Below, in pieces: positions 54,427-63,200 of a DNA stretch of 64,000 nucleotides (its first letter is position 1; every line of letters starts with the position of its first letter). The stretch lies in NCBI GenBank assembly GCA_903893795.1, contig CAITNO010000015.1, positions 62,001-126,000 of the forward strand. The letters are read 5' to 3'. The notes beneath the pieces are model-generated. The model was not told the origin of the DNA and ran no database searches. It saw only the letters and a list, made by a program, of their open reading frames with translations. The position numbers and the translations under genes are program-made. The DNA is from Candidatus Hydrogenedentota bacterium (GTDB lineage Bacteria; Hydrogenedentota; Hydrogenedentia; Hydrogenedentales; CAITNO01).

Positions 54427-54439
54427 ACAGTTACTTACA
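54427..54439 (+). repeat. Right copy of subterminal ACAGTTACTT repeat
   Basis: ACAGTTACTTACA, the partner of 47214-47226 with one mismatch, 24 bases inside the right core repeat. Confidence 0.5.
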
Positions 54440-54463
54440 GTCCTGCATACATACGGTCGTAAC

Positions 54464-54477
54464 AGTCCGGCTTCTCC
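54464..54477 (+). repeat. Right attachment core candidate (attR)
   Basis: AGTCCGGCTTCTCC, identical to 47177-47190. High-GC host-like sequence resumes after it with the mazEF promoter. Confidence 0.65.
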
Positions 54478-54540
54478 GACGCCGCACTTACGCATGGTTG
54501 CATCCCATGGTCCGTTCTCTTTTCCCCTCTGCGGTTCTGC

Positions 54541-54570
54541 TTGACCAACCGCCGTCCGTGTGAGTACAAT
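54541..54570 (+). promoter_or_regulatory. Promoter of the mazEF-like pair
   Basis: TTGACC, an 18-bp spacer and TACAAT, 21 bases before the antitoxin ATG at 54592. Close to the sigma70 consensus. Confidence 0.6.
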
Positions 54571-54591
54571 GTAATTACTGGAGACATTGGC

Positions 54592-54849
54592 ATGAACATC
54601 CATAAAACACGGCTCATCCGCGTGGGAAATTCGCGGGGGGTGCGCATTCCGAAACTGATGATAGAGCAGGCGGGCCTCGGCGAGGAGGTGGAGATCTCGG
54701 TGCGCCAGGAGGGTTTGATGATTGGGCCTGTCCATGGTCACCGCGTTGGATGGGACGCTCAGTTTGCCGCCATGGCCGCGCAGGGGGATGACCGGTTGTC
54801 GGACGCCCACCAGTCCACCCATTGGGATGACACAGAATGGACCTGGTAG
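54592..54849 (+). CDS. MazE/AbrB-type antitoxin
   Basis: An 85-residue antitoxin. The swapped-hairpin DNA-binding domain is seen in TRLIRVGNSRGVRIPKLMIE and VEISVRQEGLMI, the MazE pattern. The acidic, aromatic tail (DAHQSTHWDDTEWTW) would wrap around the toxin. GGAG is before the ATG. Its end overlaps the toxin start by 13 bases. It probably represses its own promoter at 54541-54570. GC is host-like and it lies outside the right core of the element. Confidence 0.88.
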   Translation: MNIHKTRLIRVGNSRGVRIPKLMIEQAGLGEEVEISVRQEGLMIGPVHGHRVGWDAQFAAMAAQGDDRLSDAHQSTHWDDTEWTW

Positions 54850-55166
54850 TCCGACGCTTCGAGGTGTGGCTGGTGTGTCTCGACCCGACGATGGGGAGCG
54901 AGATAAAGAAGACCCGCCCGTGCCTGGTGCTGTCGCCGGACGAGATGAACCGGCATATTGCCACCGCCATCGTGGCGCCCATGACCACGGCCGGACGGCC
55001 CTACCCCAGCAGGGTGTCCTGCCAGTTTCAGGGCAAGACGGGCCAGGTGGTGCTTGACCAGATTCGCACCGTGGACAAGCTTCGTCTGGTAAAGCGGCTG
55101 GGCAAGATTAGCCCGGCCACGCAGAAGGCCGTGCTCGAAGTTCTGGCGGCGATGTTTGCGGAATAG
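54837..55166 (+). CDS. MazF/PemK-type mRNA endonuclease toxin
   Basis: A 109-residue toxin that cuts mRNA at short single-stranded sites. The start RRFEVWLVCLDPTMGSEIKK, the conserved GSEIKKTRPCLVLS and the IVAPMTTAGRPYPSRV block are typical, and the active Arg and Thr positions are present. Its start overlaps the antitoxin gene, the usual order for this class. The cutting site cannot be inferred. Confidence 0.92.
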   Translation: MDLVVRRFEVWLVCLDPTMGSEIKKTRPCLVLSPDEMNRHIATAIVAPMTTAGRPYPSRVSCQFQGKTGQVVLDQIRTVDKLRLVKRLGKISPATQKAVLEVLAAMFAE

Positions 55167-55354
55167 GGACGGCATTCAGGGCCGCATGCCTGTCAGCACG
55201 GGGTGCGCCGTGTTCGCATTCGTGTGTGCCTGTGGGAAAGACCATTTGATGCCCGCAGACTGATCTTGTATCATCGCGGCGTTGGGTCAGGTAACAAACG
55301 CAAGGGTCAATAAGCACATCGCCGCGCTCGGACGGAGTGCCGGGAGAGTACAAG

Positions 55355-57904
55355 GTGCGGTTCGCATTTCAGACAATAACTTGGGGAGCCAGGCCCGGCG
55401 ACTTCGCGGACATTCTGTCCGGCATCAAGCGGGCCGGCTTCGAAGGGCTGGAAATAGCCCAGGCCCCGGCCTTTCTTCCCGCCCCTGAACGGATGCGGGA
55501 GCTGCTCCAATACTATGATGTGCATCTGCTGGCGTTGTGCGGCGGCAGTCTCCCGGAAAGGGTGAACTACTGCCGTGCGGGGCATCTGGAGCCGGACTAT
55601 TACTATGTGGAGCGCATAGACGACGCGACGGCCGACTACGCGCGCCGGGAAAAGATAACCCTGGCGCTGCATCCGCATGTTTACAATGAGAACTTGCGGG
55701 AGGATGTCTTGGGGGAATGTCTTGCGCGGTATCCGGAGGCGCTGTTCATCCCCGACACGGCGCACCTGCACCTCGCGCACATTGACAGCAGAGCCCTGAT
55801 TTGCCAGCATTATGACCGCCTCGCATCGGTTCATCTCAAGGACTGGGTGGGCATTTACGGAAGGTCGTTCCAGCAGTACGCGCGCGGCTTTGCCCTGCCG
55901 GGGCAGGGGGAAGTGCACCCCGAAGCGGCGCTCAACTGCCTGAAAGACCGGCACTTCGAGGGCTGGGTCGTGGTCGAATGCGACCACGCAAGAACCACGG
56001 CGGACGAATACGCCCTCCTGTCGCGCGACTGGCTCGCGGAGAACGGGGCGCCGCCGAACGGGTCCGGCGCCGTGCCCGAGCGGGGGGGGGCGCCTGACGG
56101 GAGGCCCGAATGGCTGAAAGCCCACCGGGATACGCCTGAAGAGGCGGCGCGCCGCGCCGGGGATGATGCGGAACTCTACCGGGAAATGTTCAGCCACCTG
56201 CGCACCGATTCCCTGGAGGAGTTTGGCGAGCGCATTCTGGAGACGCTCTGCCGACGCCTGCCCGATGTTTTGGCGGCGCAGATTTGGGAATATAGTCCGG
56301 CCGACCAGTTGCTCGGCCTGCTGGCGGAACAGCCCCGCAGGCTGATCGCCAAGGCGGACTACGTGCTGGATGCGACGAAGAACCCGCTGGGCGACTCTGC
56401 GGAGAGCAAGTCCGTGACCCGCATCGGCCAGGCTGACGCGGCGAAGGGTTTTGGCCCGGCCTGGTTCCGAAAGTTCATGCCCGTTGAGGGGTGTGAGGAG
56501 ATACTGGCGCTGCCCATTCTCAATTCCTTCAATATCAACCAGGTTCAACTGCTGGTAACCTTCTGCTGCGCCAAGCCGCTCCATGCCTGCCTTGAGACCA
56601 TGCTGCTGCGTTGCTCCGACGCCGTCGCGCTGGCCTATGAAATCGCGCTGGACGACCTGTGCAGGACACGGGCGCTTCAAATTCAGCAGAAACTGGGCGG
56701 TGAATGGCTTTATGAGGGGTTTCTTGATGCCGCCCGGACCGAGATCATGCAGATGGTCGGCTGCGAGGGGGCGAGCATCTTCCTCGCCGACGAAGCCGGG
56801 AAGCGGCTGCTGTGCGTGAGCACCTCGGGCATCAAGTGGCGGCAGGACCTGCCCATTGAGGACCGCTACTACACGCCCGACGACGACAGCATGACCGGAA
56901 GGGTGTGGCAGAACAACGAGGCTGTCCTCATCTACGCGCAGTCTGGCGGCGGCGAGCCCAAGAGCGAGGAGGTGGTGACGAAGAAGGACCTCAAGCTGTG
57001 CCTGATCGTCCCCATCCGGGACCAGCGGGGCACCGATGTGGGGGTGCTTCGGTTGCGGAACAGAAGCACGGGCAGGCGCATGTTCTCCCTGAGCGATATG
57101 GCCATCGCCGAGGCCCTCTGCCAGGCCATCATCCCCACCCTGCTGACCCTCCAGCAGACCGACCGCTTCAGAAAGACCATTGACCGGACCATTCATGAGA
57201 TAAAGATGCCGCTCACGGCGATAAACGGCGCCGTCGAGGTGATGGAGAGCGAGACGAACAAGCGGCAGATCACCTTCAAGTACGACTACATAGGGGACAT
57301 CAAGAGCTGGCTGCGCCTGCAGGAATCGCAGATACGGCGCATCGATTTCTACCGCTACCGGATGAGCGGCAGGGAGGAAAAGCTCAATCTGGCCATAGCT
57401 CCGGTGTGGCTGTTGCGCGATGTTCTGGCGCCCGCCAAGCGGCATGTTGAAACTTTACTGCGGGAAAGGGGATATGATAGGCACAAGATAACCGACGACC
57501 AGTTGTATCACATCCCGCAACTTTATGTTGACAAGGCGATGTTTCAGCAAATATTCTTCAACCTGCTGGGCAACGCCATCAAGTATTGCTATTGGGACCC
57601 GGACAGTTTTCAGGTGCACATCTGGTCGAAGCGTGAGGGGAACAACCTCCTTATAATCTTTGACGACTATGGACGCGGCATACCCGAGGGCTATGAGAAG
57701 GCGGTCTTCGAGCCCTATGTCCGCGGGCCGGGGGCCAGCAGGTTCAACGTGTCCGGAGACGGGCTGGGGCTGTGGATCGTGAGAGATTTGGTGGCGGCGC
57801 ACGGCGGCACGGTGGCTGTCACGCGCAGGACCCAGCCGACACAGTTCACTATTACGCTGCCCAACAAACTGATGCTGCCAAACTGGCATGCTGAAAAGAA
57901 CTGA
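55355..57904 (+). CDS. TIM-barrel (xylose-isomerase-like)-GAF-histidine kinase fusion
   Basis: An 849-residue soluble protein. Residues 1-225 form an AP-endonuclease-2/xylose-isomerase-like barrel with all metal-site positions (GLEIAQ; LALHPHVY; IPDTAHLHLA; SVHLKDW; VVVECDHA). A Gly/Pro linker (about 226-255) holds a nine-G tract. Next come a sensor-like region (260-440) and a GAF-like domain (445-590). The kinase core has H-box HEIKMPLTAI (His614), N-box NLLGNAIKY, G1 box DDYGRGIP (Asp770 region) and G2 box GDGLGLWIV. The GTG at 55355 has GGGAG upstream; a GTG at 55337 is possible. The downstream gene encodes a lone receiver. Such a sugar-enzyme fold fused to a kinase is new to me. Confidence 0.88.
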   Translation: MRFAFQTITWGARPGDFADILSGIKRAGFEGLEIAQAPAFLPAPERMRELLQYYDVHLLALCGGSLPERVNYCRAGHLEPDYYYVERIDDATADYARREKITLALHPHVYNENLREDVLGECLARYPEALFIPDTAHLHLAHIDSRALICQHYDRLASVHLKDWVGIYGRSFQQYARGFALPGQGEVHPEAALNCLKDRHFEGWVVVECDHARTTADEYALLSRDWLAENGAPPNGSGAVPERGGAPDGRPEWLKAHRDTPEEAARRAGDDAELYREMFSHLRTDSLEEFGERILETLCRRLPDVLAAQIWEYSPADQLLGLLAEQPRRLIAKADYVLDATKNPLGDSAESKSVTRIGQADAAKGFGPAWFRKFMPVEGCEEILALPILNSFNINQVQLLVTFCCAKPLHACLETMLLRCSDAVALAYEIALDDLCRTRALQIQQKLGGEWLYEGFLDAARTEIMQMVGCEGASIFLADEAGKRLLCVSTSGIKWRQDLPIEDRYYTPDDDSMTGRVWQNNEAVLIYAQSGGGEPKSEEVVTKKDLKLCLIVPIRDQRGTDVGVLRLRNRSTGRRMFSLSDMAIAEALCQAIIPTLLTLQQTDRFRKTIDRTIHEIKMPLTAINGAVEVMESETNKRQITFKYDYIGDIKSWLRLQESQIRRIDFYRYRMSGREEKLNLAIAPVWLLRDVLAPAKRHVETLLRERGYDRHKITDDQLYHIPQLYVDKAMFQQIFFNLLGNAIKYCYWDPDSFQVHIWSKREGNNLLIIFDDYGRGIPEGYEKAVFEPYVRGPGASRFNVSGDGLGLWIVRDLVAAHGGTVAVTRRTQPTQFTITLPNKLMLPNWHAEKN

Positions 57905-57917
57905 AAGGAACGCGGGC

Positions 57918-58352
57918 ATGGCCAAGATTCTGTTTGTTGACGATGAAGAGCAGGCAATGCGCTGGCATCGGATCATGCTGGAGGAGAAGGGGGGGCATTC
58001 GGTGGAGTTTTTCCGTTTTGCCGAAGGCGCCATGCGGTGCATTGAAAGATCGAACGGGGCGGGCGCACTGCCCGAGGCCATCATCCTGGACGTGAACATG
58101 CCCGTGGACGGCCGTTATGCAAACGACCCGACCAATGAGGACGGCATGAGGACGGGAATCCGGCTGCTGGGGGACATTTGCAGGCTGCTGGGCCCGGCAA
58201 CCCCGCCCGTCATCATCTACACCCAGCTTCAGAACCCCGACATCCCCCGGCAGGTCAGCGTGCTCCACAAAGACGCGGTTCTTTTGGACAAGCTCGCGGC
58301 AGGTCCCGAGGCGCTATTGGACAAGGTGAATATTCTTCTCGGGAAGGAATAG
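57918..58352 (+). CDS. Single-domain response regulator (receiver)
   Basis: A 144-residue protein with only a receiver domain. The acidic pocket Asp8-Asp9 (FVDDEE), phospho-acceptor Asp58 (AIILDVNMP) and the Thr position (IIYTQ) are present. The conserved Lys is probably the one in VLLDKLA. An extra loop of about ten residues follows the acceptor (DGRYANDPTNED). There is no output domain. It begins 13 bases after the fusion kinase, which is its likely phosphate donor. The output target is unknown. Confidence 0.88.
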   Translation: MAKILFVDDEEQAMRWHRIMLEEKGGHSVEFFRFAEGAMRCIERSNGAGALPEAIILDVNMPVDGRYANDPTNEDGMRTGIRLLGDICRLLGPATPPVIIYTQLQNPDIPRQVSVLHKDAVLLDKLAAGPEALLDKVNILLGKE

Positions 58353-58358
58353 ACTTCG

Positions 58359-59945
58359 TCAGCCCGGCAGCAGGGCCATGTTCACCACCGCCTGAACATC
58401 CGTCGCGGACACGCCGCGCCCGTCCACATCGGCGTCCACGGTCGCGGTTGAGGGGCGGCCCAGCACGGCGTTGATGACCAGTTGCAGGTCCACCGCGTTC
58501 ACCTGTCCGTCACCGTTCAAATCGCCGTTGGACAATCCCACATTGACCCGGGTTTCGGCGTCGGCCGTCACCGCCACATTGTCCGCGTGGTAGGTGATGT
58601 ACCCCGGGGCGCTCCAGCTCAGGTTCTGGTTGCCCGGCAGCAGCGGCCGCTGGTAATTGCCCAGGCCGGCATGGCCGAACATGGGCTCGGTGTTGTTTTC
58701 CACCAGCACCTTTGTCGCCACACCCGCCCCGGTGATCCGGTCCGTCACCAGCCCGCGCACCCCCGTGTGCACCGCCTCCAGATAGGCCAGCATGGACGCA
58801 TGGTTGTTCGACCAGTAACCGTCCAGCGTGCTGGCGGCGGGCCATTTTGTGTTCGACAGTTCTATCGTCACGTGCAGGCTGCCCAGGAATCGGTAGGACC
58901 AGTCCTGCAGCCCTCCCTGCAGGATGTACCACGCGCTCCCGTTGGTGATGCCGTTCGTGAATTGCGAACTGGCGTACATGGGCGGGTTCAGCGACGCGTA
59001 GCGGAGCGAGAGGTTTTGAAACAGGGCGTCGTCGGGGCAAATGGCCGCCTGCCCGCTCACTATGCCGGACACATAGTCGTAGGGGTAGTTCACCACCACC
59101 GAGCCCGTGTGCAGATTGGCGGCCAAGGTGAAGCCCTGCTCGGAGTACCACCGCATCATCGCCGCCACCTCGGGCTGCCTGCCCGCGTCACCGAGCGCTT
59201 CCCCGTCGAAGAGCGTGGTCGTGAAATCGCTGCCGAACTGCGGGAAAGAACGGTTGAGATCGAGGCTGTTGGCGTTGTAGCGCGTATGGTTGTTCATCCC
59301 GTCGGGGTTCATCAGCGGCAGCATCCAGATCACCGTTGTATCCAGCAGTGCCGTGATGTGCGCGTCGCTCCCATAGCCGCCCAGCAGCAGGTCGCAGAAG
59401 CGCAGGCACATTTCCGTGCCGATGGGCTCGTCGCCGTGGATGGTGGAGATGAAACCCGCCACGGGCTTGTCCGCTGCCGTGTCGGGGTCCTTGGTGATTT
59501 TGATGGCCCACAGGTCTTGGCCGTTTACGGACTGGCCGATGGACTGGTACCGGCACAGATTGGGGAAGGCGGTCTGCCATGCGGCGAACTGCGCGGCGAT
59601 GTCCGGGTCGGACCGGTATCCGTTGACCAGTTTTTCGTCCACCGGCCCCGGTTGTACCTCCACCACCCGCGCGGCCCAGCCGAAGGAGGCAAAGAGCGCC
59701 TGTTCATCGTCGCGCACATAGACCGTTGCGGTGAGCCCCTTCACATTGGCCACGTCCAGCCCGCTTTCCGTCAGCGCCGCCAGCGCGGCCGCGTCGGGCA
59801 GCGCCACCTCGTAAACGGTGACCGGCGGCACGCTTGCCATGGCTGCGGGGGGCATGGGTTCAGACTGCGCCCAGGCGGCACTCCCTGCCAGGGCGGTCAA
59901 ACATGCCAGAAGGGCAATGGTTGCTATCGGAAAAAACTTGGTCAT
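58359..59945 (-). CDS. Secreted M14 zinc carboxypeptidase with dockerin repeats
   Basis: A 528-residue exported protein. A signal peptide (IATIALLACLTALAGSAAWA) and a propeptide-like region lead to the M14 domain: the zinc site HGDE in STIHGDEPIG with a later His in LAANLHTGSVV, substrate Arg in LDLNRSFP, and catalytic Glu in HVTIELSNTKWP. A beta-rich part and a C-terminal dockerin type I pair (GDLNGDGQVNAVDLQLVINA and ADVDGRGVSATDVQAVVNM) follow. The dockerin would bind a cohesin on a scaffold or surface protein, but no cohesin is seen in the window. GAGGC precedes the ATG at 59945. Confidence 0.92.
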   Translation of the reverse strand: MTKFFPIATIALLACLTALAGSAAWAQSEPMPPAAMASVPPVTVYEVALPDAAALAALTESGLDVANVKGLTATVYVRDDEQALFASFGWAARVVEVQPGPVDEKLVNGYRSDPDIAAQFAAWQTAFPNLCRYQSIGQSVNGQDLWAIKITKDPDTAADKPVAGFISTIHGDEPIGTEMCLRFCDLLLGGYGSDAHITALLDTTVIWMLPLMNPDGMNNHTRYNANSLDLNRSFPQFGSDFTTTLFDGEALGDAGRQPEVAAMMRWYSEQGFTLAANLHTGSVVVNYPYDYVSGIVSGQAAICPDDALFQNLSLRYASLNPPMYASSQFTNGITNGSAWYILQGGLQDWSYRFLGSLHVTIELSNTKWPAASTLDGYWSNNHASMLAYLEAVHTGVRGLVTDRITGAGVATKVLVENNTEPMFGHAGLGNYQRPLLPGNQNLSWSAPGYITYHADNVAVTADAETRVNVGLSNGDLNGDGQVNAVDLQLVINAVLGRPSTATVDADVDGRGVSATDVQAVVNMALLPG

Positions 59946-60176
59946 GGACTTGCCTCAAAACATTGCAAGTATAGCAGATGCGGACAAAATTCAAGTCGCT
60001 TCGCGCTGCCCCGTCCCCGGTTTCTCGCCGGTCTTGCATACGCACCTTTGCACGCATATGGCCCAAGACGGTGTTCTATTTCGCTTATTACCTATAAGCG
60101 CATTATTAACCAGTACAAAGCACGGATGTAAAGGGAGAACCTCTTTTTGTATTTTACACCATGCAGATGTGTTTTC

Positions 60177-60240
60177 ATCCGTTTGGCGGTGGCAGGCATC
60201 CCGGAAACGTCTCCGGGAAACTCATGCGCGGCGGACGGAT
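60177..60240 (+). promoter_or_regulatory. Structured leader of the SBBP-repeat gene
   Basis: In the gap 59946-60264, CATCCG (60177-60182) can pair with CGGATG (60235-60240), enclosing a TCCCGGA/TCCGGGA hairpin with GCAT/ATGC flanks. It ends 24 bases before the GTG start. The layout is like a cis-regulatory RNA, but I match no known riboswitch class. Confidence 0.4.
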
Positions 60241-60264
60241 GCAACCTTTTGGGGATTTGGTATC

Positions 60265-63200
60265 GTGAAGATTCGGACTCGCTTGATGGTTCTTTTGGCA
60301 TCGGTTATGTTCCTGTTGGGCACCCTGCCCGCGCGGGCCGGGGTGGAAAGCGCGCCTGCTCCGGCGTTGCCGGACGGACCGGCCGCGGCGCAGAACTCGC
60401 CGCAGGCCAAGGCCGCCGTGGCGCAGTTCATGCAGCGCCCCTCCGTGTTTATCGAAAACGACGGTCAGTGGGCCGACCCGCAAATCCGCTTTGCGCTGGA
60501 CGGGGTCGGCGCCAATGTCGGCCTGACCGAATCTGGGCCGAAATTCCAGCTTTTCCGCAAGACCTCCCCGGCGGTCACGGCGGTGGCCGACCCGGCCGGG
60601 GCGCGCAGGGATGCGCCTGCCCCGTCCGAGATGCACGCCTTCGGGCTGCTCTTCGACGGCGCGGCGGCGGCGACGCCCGTGGGCCGGGGCCGTTCGGAGA
60701 GCACCTTCAACTACACCGTGGGCGCGCCCGAGAACCAGCGCGCGGGGGTTCCCTCCTTCAATGCGGTGTGGTATGAAAACATCTATCCCGGCGTGAGCGT
60801 GGAACTGACGGGCCGCCGCTCGGGCGTCAAGTACAACTTCCACGTCGCGCCCGGCGCGGACTGGAAATCCATCCGCCTGCGCTATGAAAATATAAGCGGC
60901 CTTTCCCTGGGCGGCGGCGGCGCGCTCGAAATCCGCGTGAAGGACGGCTGGGACGCGCTCACCGACGGCGCGCCCTATGTCTACCAGGAGGTCAACGGGG
61001 CCAAAAAGACCGTGGAGTGCGCCTTCCGCCTCATCGACGAACGCAGCTACGGTTTCGAGGTCACCGGCGCCTACGACGCCACGCTGCCCCTGGTAATCGA
61101 CCCCAGTCTGGCATGGTCCACCTACCTGGGCGGCACCGGCGATGACTACGGCCGGGGGGTCGCGCTCGATGGCAGCGGAAATGTGTACGTCGCCGGCTAT
61201 ACAAACTCCTCGGGCTGGGTGAGCGGTGGCTGGAATACGGTCCTTGGTGGAGGTTCAGGTGGGGGGGGGGGCTATGACGGCTATGTGGTCAAGCTCAATG
61301 CGGCCGGGGCGCATGTCTGGTCCACCTATCTGGGCGGCACTGGCGATGATATAGGCTACGGCATCGCGCTGGACGTTGTCGGCAATATCTTCGTGGCCGG
61401 TGCCACGAATTCCCCGGGCTGGGTCAGTGGTCAGTTCAACGGCGGAACCGGATCGGGCCTTTCTGACGGTTTCCTGGTAAAACTGGGTCCTACCGGTACG
61501 CTGCTCTGGGGCTACTATCTGGGTGGTGCGGATATTGACAGTTGCCAGGCCGTTGCTGTGGACTACAGCGGCAACGCCTTCGTGACGTGCGCCACCACGC
61601 ATTACGTCCCGCCGCCGCTGATTTCGACGGCCACAATTTACTCCTTGAAAAAAGTGTCTTCTGCGGGGGCACAAGGTTGGTCCTGGTCCACTCCATCCGG
61701 TACTCCATCAATCAACGGCCCTATCACCGCCGTCGCCGTGGACGGCAGTGGGAATATATACGCGACAGGCAGCACCGCGTACGCAGGATGGACGAGCGGC
61801 GGATGGAACACGACTTATAGCGGCTCAGGCGACGGGTTCGTGGTGAAGCTGAGCACCGCAGGCGCGCCTGTCTGGTCCACATATCTGAGTGGGAGTGGCG
61901 GTACGGGCATCGCGGCGGATAGCAACAATAATGTCTTCGTCACAGGCAGCACAAACTCCAAGGGGTGGGTGAGTGGCGGAGCGCACACTACCCTCGCCGG
62001 CGGCCAAGACAGCTTTCTGGTAAAACTGAGTGGGGCGGGCGCGCACCTCTGGTCCACCTACCTCGGTGGCACGAACGACGATTCTGCCCAGGCGGTGGCG
62101 GTGGACACGGGCGGCAATGCCTACGTGACCGGTTACTCGAATTCCACAGACTGGTTCGGCGGCGGATGGAGCGTCAGTCCCGGAGGCGGGAACGACGCGT
62201 TTGTCGCGAAGTTCAGCGGGGCGGGCGCGCAGCTCTGGGCCTCCTGTCTCGGCGGCACGGTCGAGGACGACGGTTACGGCATCGCCGTGGACGGAACCGA
62301 CAACCTCTACGTGACAGGGAATACGGAATCTTCGGGCTGGACCGGCGGAGGCTGGAACACAAGTTATGGCGGAGGAACGAATGACGCCTTTGTGGCGAAA
62401 ATATACCAGGGAAGCGAACCTGTGGGAAGTCTCCGGGTGACGATCACCCCCGCCGCAGCCGCGGCGGCGGGCGCCCAATGGCGGCGCGTCGGCACCGCCG
62501 CCTGGCATAACAGCGGCGTCGTGGAATCAGGAATTCTGCCAGGCGCCTGGGAGGTCGAATTCAAGGACCTGACCGGATGGGTTCCGGCCGAACGGCACGC
62601 TGTGGCGGTGCCTTCGGGCGCCACCCTGCAGGACGCCGGCACCTATGTGGCCGTTTCCGTGGACATGACCTGGTCCACCTACCTGGGCGGCATCAGGGAT
62701 GACTACGGCCGTGCCATCGCGGTGGACGGCAGCGGCAACGTGTACGTGACGGGCGAGACCTACTCCTCGGGCTGGGTGAGCGGTGGCTGGAATACGGTCC
62801 TTGGTGGAGGTTCAGGTGGGGGGGGGCCCTATGACGGCTATGTGGTCAAGCTCAATGCGGCCGGGGCGCATGTCTGGTCCACCTACCTGGGCGGTTCCGG
62901 CAATGACTTTGGCCGGGGCGTAGCGGTGGACGGCAGCGGAAACGTGTATGTGACGGGCGATACAACCACTTCGGGCTGGGTGAGCGGCGGTTGGCACAGC
63001 ACGCTCAGTGGCACCAGTGATGCCTTTGTGGTGAAACTGAACGCCATGGGCGCGCCTCTCTGGTCCACTTACCTGGGCGGATCAAGCGCCGAGTATGGCT
63101 ACGCCATCGCCGTGGACAGCAGCGGCAATTCCTATACGACGGGCAGCAGCTACTCCGCAGGCTGGGTAAGCGGCGGCTGGCATACCACGCTCAGCGGCCC

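Larger units (their letters stand above)
47177..54477. mobile_element. Integrated element of about 7.3 kb with integrase, serine recombinase and cargo
   Basis: Bounded by a 14-bp perfect direct repeat (47177-47190 and 54464-54477) and inserted in the gap between the GH123-like gene and mazEF. The inside is clearly lower in GC than the host (23 of 60 bases in 51241-51300 against 43 of 60 in 38161-38220). It carries a tyrosine integrase at the left end, a serine recombinase, a ribbon-helix-helix protein, a TGGGGAA repeat array and two membrane-linked cargo modules. No relaxase, conjugation, capsid or known replication gene is seen, so it is a small integrative island, perhaps mobilised by another element. 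Confidence 0.8.

Noticed and set aside
55307-57445. Very long open frame (712 codons) on the minus strand opposite the fusion kinase
   Set aside because: It is the antisense shadow of a high-GC gene. The plus strand shows clear domain motifs, while the minus frame shows none.
58482-60131. 549-codon plus-strand frame opposite the M14 peptidase
   Set aside because: Antisense of a gene with intact zinc and catalytic residues. No motifs in the plus frame.
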